Source of the DNA: an uncultured Bacteroidales bacterium
GTDB lineage: Bacteria > Bacteroidota > Bacteroidia > Bacteroidales > UBA932
DNA length: 64,000 nt
Reading direction: 5' to 3'
NCBI GenBank assembly: GCA_944325495.1
Contig: CALVAD010000001.1
Span: 62,001-126,000, forward strand
The notes beneath the pieces were generated by a model, which made no database searches, was not told where the DNA came from, and worked only from the letters and a program-made list of their open reading frames with translations. Shown in pieces: positions 43,226 through 52,202 of this stretch (its first letter is position 1; each line of letters begins with the position of its first letter). A program made the position numbers and the translations under genes.

Positions 43226-45624
43226 TTCCTGAGTGTGCTCAGCAGTTCTTCGAGCGTGTCAAGGTCTGAAATCAGGACCTGGCGCGGCTTTGAGCCTTCC
43301 TGCGGTCCGACTATGCCGGCCGCCTCCAGTTGGTCCATGACCCTCCCCGCCTTCGCGTATCCCATTCCGAGCCGTCTCTGGATATCGGAAGTCGAGCCTT
43401 TCTGGGTGGTGACCACCATCCTTGCCGCTTCCTCGAAGCGGTCGTCGAGATTTCCGGCGCTTAGCGAGCCGGAGCCCGAACCGTCATCGGCTGACGCCTC
43501 GTCGGGCGAAGGCAGGTAGTAGGGGGTGTTGTAGCATTTTCCGTAGCCTGTCTGGTCTCCGATGAATCTGGTCACGGATTCGATTTCGTCGCCTTCTATC
43601 AGGGCGCACTGGATGCGTTCGGTATCGATGCCCGCCGAGAAGAGCATGTCTCCCCGCCCGATGAGCTTTTCGGCCCCGGGAGCGTCGAGAATTGTCATGG
43701 AGTCCGTCCTGGAAGCGACGCGGAAGGCTATGCGCATGGGGAAATTGCTCTTTATGACGCCGGATATCACATCCACCGACGGCCTTTGCGTCGCCAGTAT
43801 GACATGGAGTCCGGCGGCGCGGCCTTTCTGCGCGAGCCTGATTATCGAGTTGGTGATGCTGCGGCTGGCCGCCTTGGCTTCCGGAGTGGCGCTGGAAGTC
43901 ATGGTCAGGTCCGCGTATTCGTCCACTACGGCCACGATATACGGCAGGAACCTGTGTCCGTGGTCGGGACGCAGCCTGCGCTCCTTGTACTTCTCGTTGT
44001 AGAGGCTTATCTTGTTGACTCCGGCCTTGCTCAGCAGCTCATAGCGCGCGTCCATCTCTATGCAGAGGGCGTGGAGTATCCTTTCGGCGTTCTTCGGAGT
44101 CTTGACTATTGCCGAATTCTTCTCGTCCTCGTCGGAGCCGGCGTCGGGCAGCAGGGCGAGATAATGCTTGTACAGGTCCTTGTAGGCCGAGAACTCGACC
44201 ATCTTGGGGTCGATGAACACGAACTTGAGCTCGGAGGGGTGCTTGCTGTAGAGCAGCGAGGACACGATTACGTTGATTCCGACGGACTTGCCCTGCTTCG
44301 TCGCGCCGGCGATCAGCAGGTGGGGCGCATCCGCCAGGTCGAAGACCTTGACTTTCTGGGTGATCGTGTAGCCTATCGCGACGGGCAGCTCGGCCTTGGT
44401 CCTGCGGAACGCGTCGTCGTTGAGCAGGGCCTTCAGCGGCACGATGGAGGAGTAGTCGTTCGCCACCTCGATGCCCACCGCGTCGGAAAGCGTGGTCACG
44501 CGCACTCCCTTGGCGTTGAGTGACAGCGCTATGTCCTCCTGGAGCTTCTTGATTTCGGCGATTTTCACGCCGGGCGCCGGATTGACCTTGTACAGCGTCA
44601 CGGTGGGGCCTACCACCGCCTTGACGTCGGTCACCTGTATCTTGTAGTTGGCAAGGGCGGCCCTTATCTTGTTGTTGTTCCTCGTGAGTTCCTCGGTGGA
44701 GACCTCCCTTCGCGAGCTCTTGTAGTCGTTGAGGAGATCTATGGAGGGGAACTGGTATTTCGGCAGTCCGTCGGGAGGGTCCAGACGGTTGTCTATGGGC
44801 TTGAGCTGCTGTGTCACGACCGCGTCGAGAGTCCCGTCGGAGATGATCTGGAAGTCTGTCGTCTCGTCCGTATTCTGTTCGGGCGCCTGCGGCTCCGGCT
44901 GCGAAGGCTCCGCTCCGGCGGTCTTCACCGTATTGACGGGCTCCGCGAGTTGCTGCAGGGGTTCGGTACCGGCCGAGTCCTCTTCCTGCTCCTCCTCTTC
45001 CGCGTCGTCGATTTCTTCCGGGGCGCCGCCCTGCTTTTTAGCGCCTGCGTGTTCTCCGAGCCCTGCGAACCACCGGTTGAATCTCTTCGACGAGAAGAAA
45101 AGGAATGCCGCGACCAGAATCACCACGAAGAAACCGGTGACTATGGTTCCGAAGAGCCTTTCGGCCCATTGGATCACCAGGGCTCCGCAGCGGCCTCCGA
45201 GTCCGCCCCCGAAGATGCTGTCCAGCCCTGCGAGACTGCCGCAGTATGCGAAGAAGAACGAGGATATGAAGGTCCCGAAAAAGGCGATGAGCGCGGTCTT
45301 GACGAGGGAGCGGCGCCATTTGTGGAGCAGCAGCCTGACCGTCACGGCCCCGAGGATCAGCAGCAGGCAGAAACTGCCCATGCCGAAGAGTTCGCAGATC
45401 AGCAGATGCCCCGTCCTGAAGCCGAGGGTCCCCGCGGCATTGCCGACTTCGTCTCCGGCCTGCAGGGCTTCCGCATTCCCGAGAAGGCTCATGTCCTGCT
45501 TCCAGCTGAACAGGTACGACAGGCAGGCTATCAGCATGAAGACCGTCAGCGCCGCCGTGATGAGCCCCAGGATGCGGACGGCCGAAGCCTTTTCGTCCTT
45601 GTCCCAGTTCTTCAAGACTCTCAT
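43222..45624 (-). CDS. ftsK: DNA translocase FtsK
   Basis: 800 residues. Four membrane segments lie in the first 190 residues, followed by an acidic/Pro-Gln linker (about 205-270), then the motor: the alpha-beta domain with Walker A LIAGATKQGKSVGINVIV (about 440) and Walker B YIVAVVDEYADL. Next are RLAQKGRAAGLHVILATQRPSVD and the DNA-reading gamma winged helix (STSDIQRRLGMGYAKAGRVMDQLE) at the end. It pumps chromosome DNA at the septum. Middle gene of the DUF4290-ftsK-lolA-like operon. Confidence 0.95.
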   Translation of the reverse strand: MRVLKNWDKDEKASAVRILGLITAALTVFMLIACLSYLFSWKQDMSLLGNAEALQAGDEVGNAAGTLGFRTGHLLICELFGMGSFCLLLILGAVTVRLLLHKWRRSLVKTALIAFFGTFISSFFFAYCGSLAGLDSIFGGGLGGRCGALVIQWAERLFGTIVTGFFVVILVAAFLFFSSKRFNRWFAGLGEHAGAKKQGGAPEEIDDAEEEEQEEDSAGTEPLQQLAEPVNTVKTAGAEPSQPEPQAPEQNTDETTDFQIISDGTLDAVVTQQLKPIDNRLDPPDGLPKYQFPSIDLLNDYKSSRREVSTEELTRNNNKIRAALANYKIQVTDVKAVVGPTVTLYKVNPAPGVKIAEIKKLQEDIALSLNAKGVRVTTLSDAVGIEVANDYSSIVPLKALLNDDAFRRTKAELPVAIGYTITQKVKVFDLADAPHLLIAGATKQGKSVGINVIVSSLLYSKHPSELKFVFIDPKMVEFSAYKDLYKHYLALLPDAGSDEDEKNSAIVKTPKNAERILHALCIEMDARYELLSKAGVNKISLYNEKYKERRLRPDHGHRFLPYIVAVVDEYADLTMTSSATPEAKAASRSITNSIIRLAQKGRAAGLHVILATQRPSVDVISGVIKSNFPMRIAFRVASRTDSMTILDAPGAEKLIGRGDMLFSAGIDTERIQCALIEGDEIESVTRFIGDQTGYGKCYNTPYYLPSPDEASADDGSGSGSLSAGNLDDRFEEAARMVVTTQKGSTSDIQRRLGMGYAKAGRVMDQLEAAGIVGPQEGSKPRQVLISDLDTLEELLSTLRK

Positions 45625-46295
45625 TTCTTCTTGTTGGGTCTTCTGTTGTTCCTGTACATCCTGTTCTTCTGGCTTCCGGGCTGGCCGACATTGATGCCCA
45701 TGCCGGGCCGTGAGAAATTGGCGTCGCCGGAGATCTTGGAGAGAGTTATGGTGTCAGGCACCTTGATCCTGTAGTCGGAGAGCTTTTCGATGTCGCTGAA
45801 TATCGTCTCGTCCGCCACGCTGTCCTTGTTCCATATCAGATATTGCTGGCGCATGTATATGGCGAGGCAGCGCAGCATCTCCGTCTTGGCCTCGCCTTCG
45901 GGTATCTCGCAGAGAAGATTGATTATCTTCTCGATGTTCCTTCCGTAGTGGGACGCCTTGATCTTGGTGTCCTTCATCGGAATGGGCACCGGCGCGGTGT
46001 TGAATTCCTCCTCCACGGGGCAGGGATAGGGAGAGTCCACGTCGAGGTCGAAGCCGGCCATCATGTACAGATGGTCCCAGAGCTTGTGCTCGTAGTTGTC
46101 CTGGGCGTGGACCTGCGGATTCAGGGTCTCCATGACCTTGATCACGGCCCGCGCCTGCTCGCTGCGCTTGTCCCTGTCGGGGATTTCCTTGAGCTTTTCT
46201 ATCATCTTGAGCACGTTCCTGCCGTATTCGGGCATGGCGAGGCGTTCTCTCTGGGTATTGTAGTCCAGTCCCGAGTTGATGGATTCACTGTTCAT
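45621..46295 (-). CDS. DUF4290 family protein
   Basis: 224 residues, soluble, helical. The opening LDYNTQRERLAMPEYGRNVLKMIE and HLYMMAGFDLDVDSPYP are characteristic of a Bacteroidetes-specific family known as DUF4290. The C-terminus is low complexity and basic (RMYRNNRRPNKKK). Function unknown. Its stop overlaps ftsK (4 bp), suggesting a link with chromosome segregation or division, which is inference. Confidence 0.8.
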   Translation of the reverse strand: MNSESINSGLDYNTQRERLAMPEYGRNVLKMIEKLKEIPDRDKRSEQARAVIKVMETLNPQVHAQDNYEHKLWDHLYMMAGFDLDVDSPYPCPVEEEFNTAPVPIPMKDTKIKASHYGRNIEKIINLLCEIPEGEAKTEMLRCLAIYMRQQYLIWNKDSVADETIFSDIEKLSDYRIKVPDTITLSKISGDANFSRPGMGINVGQPGSQKNRMYRNNRRPNKKK

Positions 46296-46315
46296 GTCAA
46301 ATAAGATTTAAACGA

Positions 46316-46323
46316 CAAATATA
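46316..46323 (-). promoter_or_regulatory. -7 box for DUF4290-ftsK operon
   Basis: CAAATATA on the plus strand is a perfect TATATTTG on the minus strand, 20 bp before the DUF4290 ATG. Confidence 0.65.
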
Positions 46324-46337
46324 AAAAAAAGCCGCAA

Positions 46338-47285
46338 TCACTCCTCCAGCCTGAAGCCGGAAGATGTCCAAATGCCGTCCGAAGTGATCAGGTAGCCTTC
46401 GATGCCGGGCGTCGCTTCTATGAACTTCATGGATTCCTCCGGTCCCATGACCATGCACGCCGTGGCGAGAGCGTCGGCTTCGGCTGCGGTAGGTGCGACG
46501 ATGGTTGCGCTCAGCAGGCCGTGCTCCACGGGATAGCCGGTCCTCGGATCTATGGTGTGGGCGTATTTCCTGCCGTCCTTGACATAGAACTTGCGGTAGT
46601 TTCCCGAGGTCACGACGCCGCATGCCTTTCCGTCGGATTTCCAGATTCCGCGCAGGTCGGCCCCCGGGCTGTTGTTGCCATCTACGGGATTGTCGACGCC
46701 GATGGTCCATCCCGTCCCCGAGGGGTTGAGGCCGTCGCAGTAGATCTCACCTATGTCCACGAGCATGTCCTCCGCACCGAGCGAATAGAGGTACGCCGCT
46801 ATCACATCGCAGCTGTATCCTTGGGCTATAGCGTTGAAATTCAACACTTTCTTTGCTTTGCAGTCTTTCATCGCGGCGGCTATCCTGTCGGGCGACGGAA
46901 GGCTGTCGGAGGTGAAGCCGAAGCCCCAGATGTCGAAAAGCGGGCCGCCGGCGACATCGAAGGCCCCTCCGGTCATCTCCTTGTATTTCTCCGACAGGGC
47001 GCTGATCTCGGTGAAGAAGCGGTCGGGGACTATTTCCTCGCCGGCGTTGCGGCGGCTGAGCAGCGAATTCCTGTTGTAGCCGGATATGCTGAAGTCTATG
47101 CTGTCAAGCAGGGCCGTGATTCCGGCCGCGACTTCCTCCCGGGACGCGTTCACGCCCTTCATGTTCAGTTTGACATTGTAGATTCCGCCCTGGGCGTAGC
47201 CGCTGAATGTGACGTATCTGTTTCCGGAGCAGCCGCACATCAGGAAGAAAGCGCACAGTGCGGCATAAATTGTTCTGCTTTTCAT
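46338..47285 (-). CDS. apbE: FAD:protein FMN transferase ApbE, lipoprotein
   Basis: 315 residues, lipoprotein signal ending FLMCGC. ApbE motifs include DSIDFSISGYNRNSLLSR, FDVAGGPLFDIWGFG, NFNAIAQGYSCDVIA, DIGEIYCDG and HTIDPRTGYPVEHGLLSATIVAPTAAEADALATA. It attaches FMN covalently to Thr residues of proteins such as NQR or RNF subunits in the periplasm. Single gene between two oppositely directed transcripts. Confidence 0.92.
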   Translation of the reverse strand: MKSRTIYAALCAFFLMCGCSGNRYVTFSGYAQGGIYNVKLNMKGVNASREEVAAGITALLDSIDFSISGYNRNSLLSRRNAGEEIVPDRFFTEISALSEKYKEMTGGAFDVAGGPLFDIWGFGFTSDSLPSPDRIAAAMKDCKAKKVLNFNAIAQGYSCDVIAAYLYSLGAEDMLVDIGEIYCDGLNPSGTGWTIGVDNPVDGNNSPGADLRGIWKSDGKACGVVTSGNYRKFYVKDGRKYAHTIDPRTGYPVEHGLLSATIVAPTAAEADALATACMVMGPEESMKFIEATPGIEGYLITSDGIWTSSGFRLEE

Positions 47286-47305
47286 TTTCGGGCAAAGTAT
47301 TTGTA

Positions 47306-47365
47306 CAAAGTTAGCGGATTTGGCCGAATAATGCCGAAAAGATTCGTGCCAAAAGTTTATATTTG
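47306..47365. promoter_or_regulatory. Divergent promoters: apbE and FISUMP lipoprotein
   Basis: Minus-strand TAACTTTG (47313-47306) for apbE, 21 bp from its ATG, and plus-strand TATATTTG (47358-47365) for the gene at 47382, 17 bp from its ATG. Confidence 0.6.
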
Positions 47366-47381
47366 CAAACTCAAATACTGA

Positions 47382-48440
47382 ATGATGAAGTTTCGGAAAG
47401 TATCGCTTCTTGCCGTATTGGCGGCCGTTTCGCTGGTTTCCTGCGAGAAAGACGAGGATGTGGACATCAAATACATGGACGGAAGCATCCGTCTGGAAGT
47501 TCCCGCCTATCTCAAGCCCGGCGACAAGCTGTCCTTCAATCTGAAGGAGTCGCTCGGCGAGATCAGCAGCGTCAGCAGGGACGACGGCGGTCCGGTGGGA
47601 TATTATTTCGTGGATCCTTCAAACAGCAGCACCCGCGATACGCTCCTGACGGAGGACGGCGAGTGGCTTGACGGCGGTCTCTATGAATATGAGGTGCCGG
47701 ACACTCTGGCGACCTTGAGCCTTGCGCTCGTGGCTTTCGGCGGCGACTACTCGACATCGCGCGGCAGCAGTTCCTTCACCGTGGTCAAGCCGGGGCTCAA
47801 CGGCGAGAACTCCGTCACCGGCTTCGACACCGGAGGCGACGCGACCATGACGGACAGCCGCGACGGACTGGAATATTATGTGACCACCATAGGAAACACC
47901 CAGTGGATGAGACAGAATCTGGCCTGGGACGGTACGGGCGGCGAGGAAGACAAGACCGTTGGCCGTGCATACGAGGACTGCGATGTCATGAGCACCATAT
48001 TCGGCCGCTATTATACCTGGGATGAGGCTCAGTCCGCATGCCCGCCGGGCTGGAGGCTGCCGAAGGACACCGACTGGGCGGCTCTGGCCGAGAAATACGG
48101 GGAGACCCATGAGCCCGGGACCGACTACGAGGGCCTTGCGGGCGACCTGCTCGAGCAGACTCTGGCGTTCAACGGCACGAAGATGTGGGAGTACTGGAAA
48201 GACGTGGACATGACCAACGCTTCGCGGCTGTCCGTGATGCCTGTGGGCTTCGCCAACGTCGACGACGCGGAGTATGATTTCGACTTCCTCTATACCTACG
48301 CCGCGTTCTGGACCGGCGATGAATACGGTGGAGATCTGGGCGTCGTCCGCTATGTAATAGCCGGTTACGATTTGGTCTACTGGGGCGTGATGCCCAAGGG
48401 CGATCTGGCGTATTCCGTCAGGTGCGTCCGCGATCTATAG
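47382..48440 (+). CDS. Lipoprotein with FISUMP domain
   Basis: 352 residues (ATG 47385 also possible) with a lipoprotein signal ending SLVSC. The first 140 residues look like an Ig-like domain (SFNLKESLGEISSV). The FISUMP domain follows: YYVTTIGNTQWMRQNLAW, FGRYYTWDEAQSACPPGWRLP, AFWTGDEYGG and the closing YSVRCVRDL. Probably surface exposed; role unknown. It ends tail-to-tail with the ComEC-like gene, overlapping it by 6 bp, and no terminator fits between them. Confidence 0.8.
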   Translation: MMKFRKVSLLAVLAAVSLVSCEKDEDVDIKYMDGSIRLEVPAYLKPGDKLSFNLKESLGEISSVSRDDGGPVGYYFVDPSNSSTRDTLLTEDGEWLDGGLYEYEVPDTLATLSLALVAFGGDYSTSRGSSSFTVVKPGLNGENSVTGFDTGGDATMTDSRDGLEYYVTTIGNTQWMRQNLAWDGTGGEEDKTVGRAYEDCDVMSTIFGRYYTWDEAQSACPPGWRLPKDTDWAALAEKYGETHEPGTDYEGLAGDLLEQTLAFNGTKMWEYWKDVDMTNASRLSVMPVGFANVDDAEYDFDFLYTYAAFWTGDEYGGDLGVVRYVIAGYDLVYWGVMPKGDLAYSVRCVRDL

Positions 48441-49511
48441 CGAGGAGATTATCTCGAGAGATTTCACAAGGGCCCGGGCGAGCATGTCGGTCAGGCCCTT
48501 GAGCATTTCCGGACAGCAGCCGGCGGCTTCGGCGGCGACGGTCGCGACCGAACTCACTATGAGCATTTCCGACAGCGGAAGCGCGACCAGGTTGGAAATC
48601 AGGAAATATGCGGGGAAACTGCGGAAATGCCACCACGCGAGAGGTGCGGTGAAGAGCTGGCAGGAGATTGACAGGGCCGCCGAGCTCCACAGCCTGCGCA
48701 GCGGGCTTCTGCGGCCGCCGTTTTCAGGATACCATGCCTCCATTATCGGGAACAGCGTGAATATGGCCAGCATCGCAAGATAGGAAAGCTGGAAGCTCAG
48801 CGAGCGGATAATCAGCGGGTCGGCGACGAGCTGTATCATCAGGGCCGTGCACAGCACCGCGACGGGCCTCCGCCTTCTTCCCGGAAGCAGCCTCGAGATT
48901 TCGTTTATCATTATGAACAGGAACGCGCGCACGACCGAGGGGCTGCTTCCCGTCATCAGGGTGAAGAACGCCGCCGCGATTATCGTGAGCGCGGCTTTTA
49001 CGAATGCCGCGGGGCGGCTCCGTCCCGTCCATGCGAGACTTTTGTGCAGTATGCCGTAGATGACTCCCATGTGGAGTCCGGAGAGCGAGAGTATGTGGAC
49101 GGCGCCCGAGTCCATGAACGCGCGGTTGGTCTCCGGGCTGAGCCCCTCGCGCTGGCCGGTCACGAGAGCCTTCACGAGCGGCCCGCTCTGCCCGTATCCG
49201 AAGCCGCAGCGGTCTATGACGCCGGTCAGCGCGTCCAGCGCCTTCTGAGGCAGCCCGTGCGGTTCCTTCTCCGGGACTATGCCGGCGAGCGCGGTGAAGC
49301 CGCACATAAGTCCGGCGCTGAAGAACATCGCGAGGCAGGTCAGGTTCCTTTCGCCTTTCCTGCAATACAGCGCGGCCAGCCCCGCGGCGGCCAGGCAAGT
49401 CAAGGCCGCCGCCGTTTCAGGCGGAACTGTCCCGGACGGCAGCCATGCCGCCGACGCCACTCCTGCTGAAAAAGGGATTGAAACCGCCACGATATCCTTC
49501 CCCTCGCGCAT
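48435..49511 (-). CDS. Short ComEC/Rec2-like membrane protein
   Basis: 358 residues, many membrane helices. The ComEC core is clear: GAVHILSLSGLHMGVIYG (about 130), GSSPSVVRAFLFI and LSFQLSYLAMLAIF. Usual ComEC proteins are 650-750 residues with an N-terminal DUF4131/OB domain and a C-terminal metallo-beta-lactamase domain; both are missing, and the frame ends cleanly. It may be a reduced DNA-uptake channel or a decayed one. Confidence 0.8.
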   Translation of the reverse strand: MREGKDIVAVSIPFSAGVASAAWLPSGTVPPETAAALTCLAAAGLAALYCRKGERNLTCLAMFFSAGLMCGFTALAGIVPEKEPHGLPQKALDALTGVIDRCGFGYGQSGPLVKALVTGQREGLSPETNRAFMDSGAVHILSLSGLHMGVIYGILHKSLAWTGRSRPAAFVKAALTIIAAAFFTLMTGSSPSVVRAFLFIMINEISRLLPGRRRRPVAVLCTALMIQLVADPLIIRSLSFQLSYLAMLAIFTLFPIMEAWYPENGGRRSPLRRLWSSAALSISCQLFTAPLAWWHFRSFPAYFLISNLVALPLSEMLIVSSVATVAAEAAGCCPEMLKGLTDMLARALVKSLEIISSL

Positions 49512-49548
49512 TTCAATCAGATTTTTACGAAAATACGCAATTTATTAG

Positions 49549-49556
49549 TATTTTTG
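49549..49556 (+). promoter_or_regulatory. -7 box for ackA-pduL
   Basis: TATTTTTG matches TAnnTTTG, 22 bp before the ackA ATG at 49578. Confidence 0.55.
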
Positions 49557-49577
49557 TATGCTATTCGAAAATTCAAT

Positions 49578-50792
49578 ATGATAATTCTAGTAATCAATTG
49601 CGGCAGCTCTTCGATCAAGTATCAGCTTCTTGACATGAAGAGCGATGATGTCTATGATCTTCTGGCCAAGGGAATAGTCGAAAAGATAGGTCTCCCTGAA
49701 GGAAAGATAAGCCATAAGCCTACAGGCAAGGAGCCTTTCACCGAGACGAGGAACATACCCGACCACAAGCTCGGAATGAAGCTCGTGCTCGACCTGCTCG
49801 TCGATCCGGTCCACGGCGTGCTTCGCAGCTTCGACGATATCGAGGCTGTCGGCCATCGTATCGTGCAGGGGGCCGACTTCTTCTCCGGGAGCACCCTGGT
49901 GGACGACGAGGTGCTCCGCAAGATCGAAATCTGCTGCGATTTCGCCCCGCTTCACAATCCGGCCCATCTGCTCGGCATCCACGCGGTTTCCAACGTGTTG
50001 CCGGACGTGCCCCAGGTCGTGACTTTCGACACGGCGTTCCATCAGACGATGCAGCCTTCCGCGTACATGTACGCGCTCCCTTACGAGTATTATGAGAAAT
50101 ACCGCGTCCGCCGCTACGGCGCGCACGGGACTTCGCATCTCTATGTCTCCCGCCATGGCGCACGTTTCGTCGGGCTCGACATCGAGAAGTCCAGGATCAT
50201 CACCTGCCACATGGGCAACGGAAGTTCGGTCACGGCCATAGAGAACGGCAAGTGCGTCGACACCTCGATGGGCTTCACCCCTCTCGAGGGCATGATAATG
50301 GGTACGCGCTGCGGAAACATCGACGCCAACATCATACCCTATATAATGAAGAAGGAGAACCTCACCCCGGACCAGATGACCGAGGTCATGAACAAGAAGA
50401 GCGGTTTCCTCGGCCTGTCAGGGAAGACCTCCGACCTGCGCGACCTCAAGTCAATGGCCGACGAGGGCGACAAGAGGGCGAGGATGGTGATCAAGAAGCT
50501 CGTGCTGGACACCGTCAAGAACATAGGCGCCTACATCGCCGAGATGGGCGGGGTGGACCTCATAGTCTTCACGGCCGGAATAGGGGAGAACAATCCCTGG
50601 CTCCGCCGTCAGATCTGCGACTATCTCGGGTATGTCGGCGTCAGGATAGACAACGAGGCCAACGAGGCCGCCCGCTCCGGCGACGCCCTCATCTCCGCTC
50701 CGGACTCCGCAGTCAAGGTTGCGATGATCCCCACCAACGAGGAGCTCGTGATAGCCCGCGACACCATGCACATCGTTTCAGATCAGATATAA
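49578..50792 (+). CDS. ackA: Acetate kinase
   Basis: About 404 residues. I use ATG 49578 because the product then begins MIILVINCGSSSIKYQLLD, the conserved AckA start; an in-frame start at 49554 adds eight unlike residues. VTFDTAFHQTM, RYGAHGTSHLYVS, ITCHMGNGSSVTAI and VFTAGIGENNPWLR are AckA signatures. It makes ATP and acetate from acetyl phosphate. Nine bases before pduL, giving a complete acyl-CoA to acid pathway. Confidence 0.95.
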   Translation: MIILVINCGSSSIKYQLLDMKSDDVYDLLAKGIVEKIGLPEGKISHKPTGKEPFTETRNIPDHKLGMKLVLDLLVDPVHGVLRSFDDIEAVGHRIVQGADFFSGSTLVDDEVLRKIEICCDFAPLHNPAHLLGIHAVSNVLPDVPQVVTFDTAFHQTMQPSAYMYALPYEYYEKYRVRRYGAHGTSHLYVSRHGARFVGLDIEKSRIITCHMGNGSSVTAIENGKCVDTSMGFTPLEGMIMGTRCGNIDANIIPYIMKKENLTPDQMTEVMNKKSGFLGLSGKTSDLRDLKSMADEGDKRARMVIKKLVLDTVKNIGAYIAEMGGVDLIVFTAGIGENNPWLRRQICDYLGYVGVRIDNEANEAARSGDALISAPDSAVKVAMIPTNEELVIARDTMHIVSDQI

Positions 50793-50801
50793 GGACGAAA
50801 T

Positions 50802-51413
50802 ATGAACAATTTTATCATTGAAACATCTGCCCGCCATGTCCATGTGACACGCGAGGCACTCGATATCCTGTTCGGCAAGGGTTTCGAGCTTGAGGTCAGG
50901 AAGCCTCTTTCGCAGCCCGGCCAGTATGCATCCAACCAGAAAGTCGAGGTCGTTGGCCCCAAGGCGAGTCTCAAGTGCTCCATTCTCGGCCCTGTGCGTC
51001 CCGAGAATCAGGTGGAGCTTTCATTCACCGACGCGCGCACCGTGGGAATCGTCGCACCTGTCCGCGAGAGCGGTGACGTCGCCGGTTCCGCCCCGTGCAG
51101 GATCGTAGGTCCCTGCGGTGAAATCGAGCTTAAGGAAGGCGTGATCATAGCTCGCAGGCATGTCCACATGACTCCGGCGGATGCCGCGAAATTCGGTGTG
51201 GAGAACGGTCAGGTGGTATCCGTGGAAATCGAGCAGGAGACAGGAAGGAAGGTGATTTTCGGCGATACGGTGGTCCGGGTATCCGATAAATATGCTCTCG
51301 CGATGCATATCGACACCGATGAGGCTAACGCCGCCGCCTGCAGCGGCGAGATGACCGGACATATAGTTCCGGCTCCCCACGCCGCATCCGCACAGGTCTG
51401 CGACGCCGACTAG
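50802..51413 (+). CDS. pduL: Phosphate acyltransferase PduL
   Basis: 203 residues. PduL is marked by two zinc-binding histidine motifs, SARHVHV (about 8-14) and ARRHVHM (about 118-124), in a duplicated beta-barrel, with ASNQKVEVVGPK typical. It converts acetyl- or propionyl-CoA to the acyl phosphate, replacing Pta for the kinase encoded upstream. No encapsulation peptide or microcompartment genes are near, so this is the cytosolic fermentative type. Confidence 0.92.
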   Translation: MNNFIIETSARHVHVTREALDILFGKGFELEVRKPLSQPGQYASNQKVEVVGPKASLKCSILGPVRPENQVELSFTDARTVGIVAPVRESGDVAGSAPCRIVGPCGEIELKEGVIIARRHVHMTPADAAKFGVENGQVVSVEIEQETGRKVIFGDTVVRVSDKYALAMHIDTDEANAAACSGEMTGHIVPAPHAASAQVCDAD

Positions 51414-51433
51414 TCCGCGTCTGACGCTTTTCA

Positions 51434-51475
51434 TAAAAAAGGGGTTGACTCAAAAGTGAAAGTCATCCCCTTTTT
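51434..51475 (+). terminator. Terminator after pduL
   Basis: AAAAAAGGGGTTGACT and AGTCATCCCCTTTTT form a stem of about 15 bp (one bulge or wobble) around CAAAAGTGAA, ending in a T-run. Confidence 0.85.
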
Positions 51476-51531
51476 CATTGTTTTCTCGTGAAGTGTTGTT
51501 AACCCAGCTTCTTTTGGGTCGCCTAGGCTTC

Positions 51532-51656
51532 CCGTGCGAGGCATCCGTTCCCGGAAGGCTTGCCGTCCGCGGCAGTGAGCGGATGATGTCAGGAGCGGAG
51601 CGACGGAGCATCAATGGAGCGCAGCGGAACCTTCCGGGAGCGGATGCCTCGCACGG
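51532..51656 (+). repeat. Long inverted-repeat element, conserved core (copy 2)
   Basis: 27-bp arms (51532-51558 and 51630-51656) match with one difference and enclose a 71-bp core homologous to the core of the element at 21761-21892 (opposite orientation). It occupies the 254-bp gap between pduL and rsmD; nothing else is visible there besides the pduL terminator. Confidence 0.75.
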
Positions 51657-51667
51657 AGCTCCAGTCG

Positions 51668-52201
51668 CTATTTCTCAAAGAAGCTGAAGTGCACCCGTCC
51701 GTAGACTTTCTCCTTTTTGAAGAGCGGATGTCCGGCGAATGAATGCTCCCCTCCATGTTCCAGTATGAAATAGGCGCCCGGATGCATTATGTCCAGTGCC
51801 AGGACCTTGTCGGGAATGCCTTCGAGGCCTTCCAGGCTGTATGGAGGATCGGCAAAGACTATGTCGAACTTCTCGCGGCATACAGGCAGGAAGTCGAAGA
51901 CGTTGCCGTGCACCGTCACCACGCTGCCGAGGCCGAGTCTCGACGCTTCCGCGCGTATGAACTTCGCGTTGTTGCGGTTCATCTCCACGCAATAGACCTT
52001 TCCGGCGCCTCTCGATGCGAACTCGAATGCGACGGCCCCTGTCCCTCCGAAGAGGTCGAGAACCTTCAGCCCGTCGAATTCGTACTCGTTGTCGAGTACA
52101 TTGAACAGGCCTTCCTTGGCGAAGTCGGTGGTTGGGCGGGCCTCATAGCCCTTGGGCGGGAGTATGGTCCTGCCCTTCAGCCGGCCTCCGATGATTCTCA
52201 T
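51668..52201 (-). CDS. rsmD: 16S rRNA (guanine966-N2)-methyltransferase RsmD
   Basis: 177 residues. MRIIGGRLKGRTI at the start, the SAM-binding VLDLFGGTGAVAFEFASRGA (about 48-67) and the catalytic DPPY in IVFADPPYSLEG (about 116) identify RsmD. It modifies G966 of 16S rRNA. One base separates it from the upstream aquaporin gene. Confidence 0.93.
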   Translation of the reverse strand: MRIIGGRLKGRTILPPKGYEARPTTDFAKEGLFNVLDNEYEFDGLKVLDLFGGTGAVAFEFASRGAGKVYCVEMNRNNAKFIRAEASRLGLGSVVTVHGNVFDFLPVCREKFDIVFADPPYSLEGLEGIPDKVLALDIMHPGAYFILEHGGEHSFAGHPLFKKEKVYGRVHFSFFEK

Positions 52202-52202
52202 C

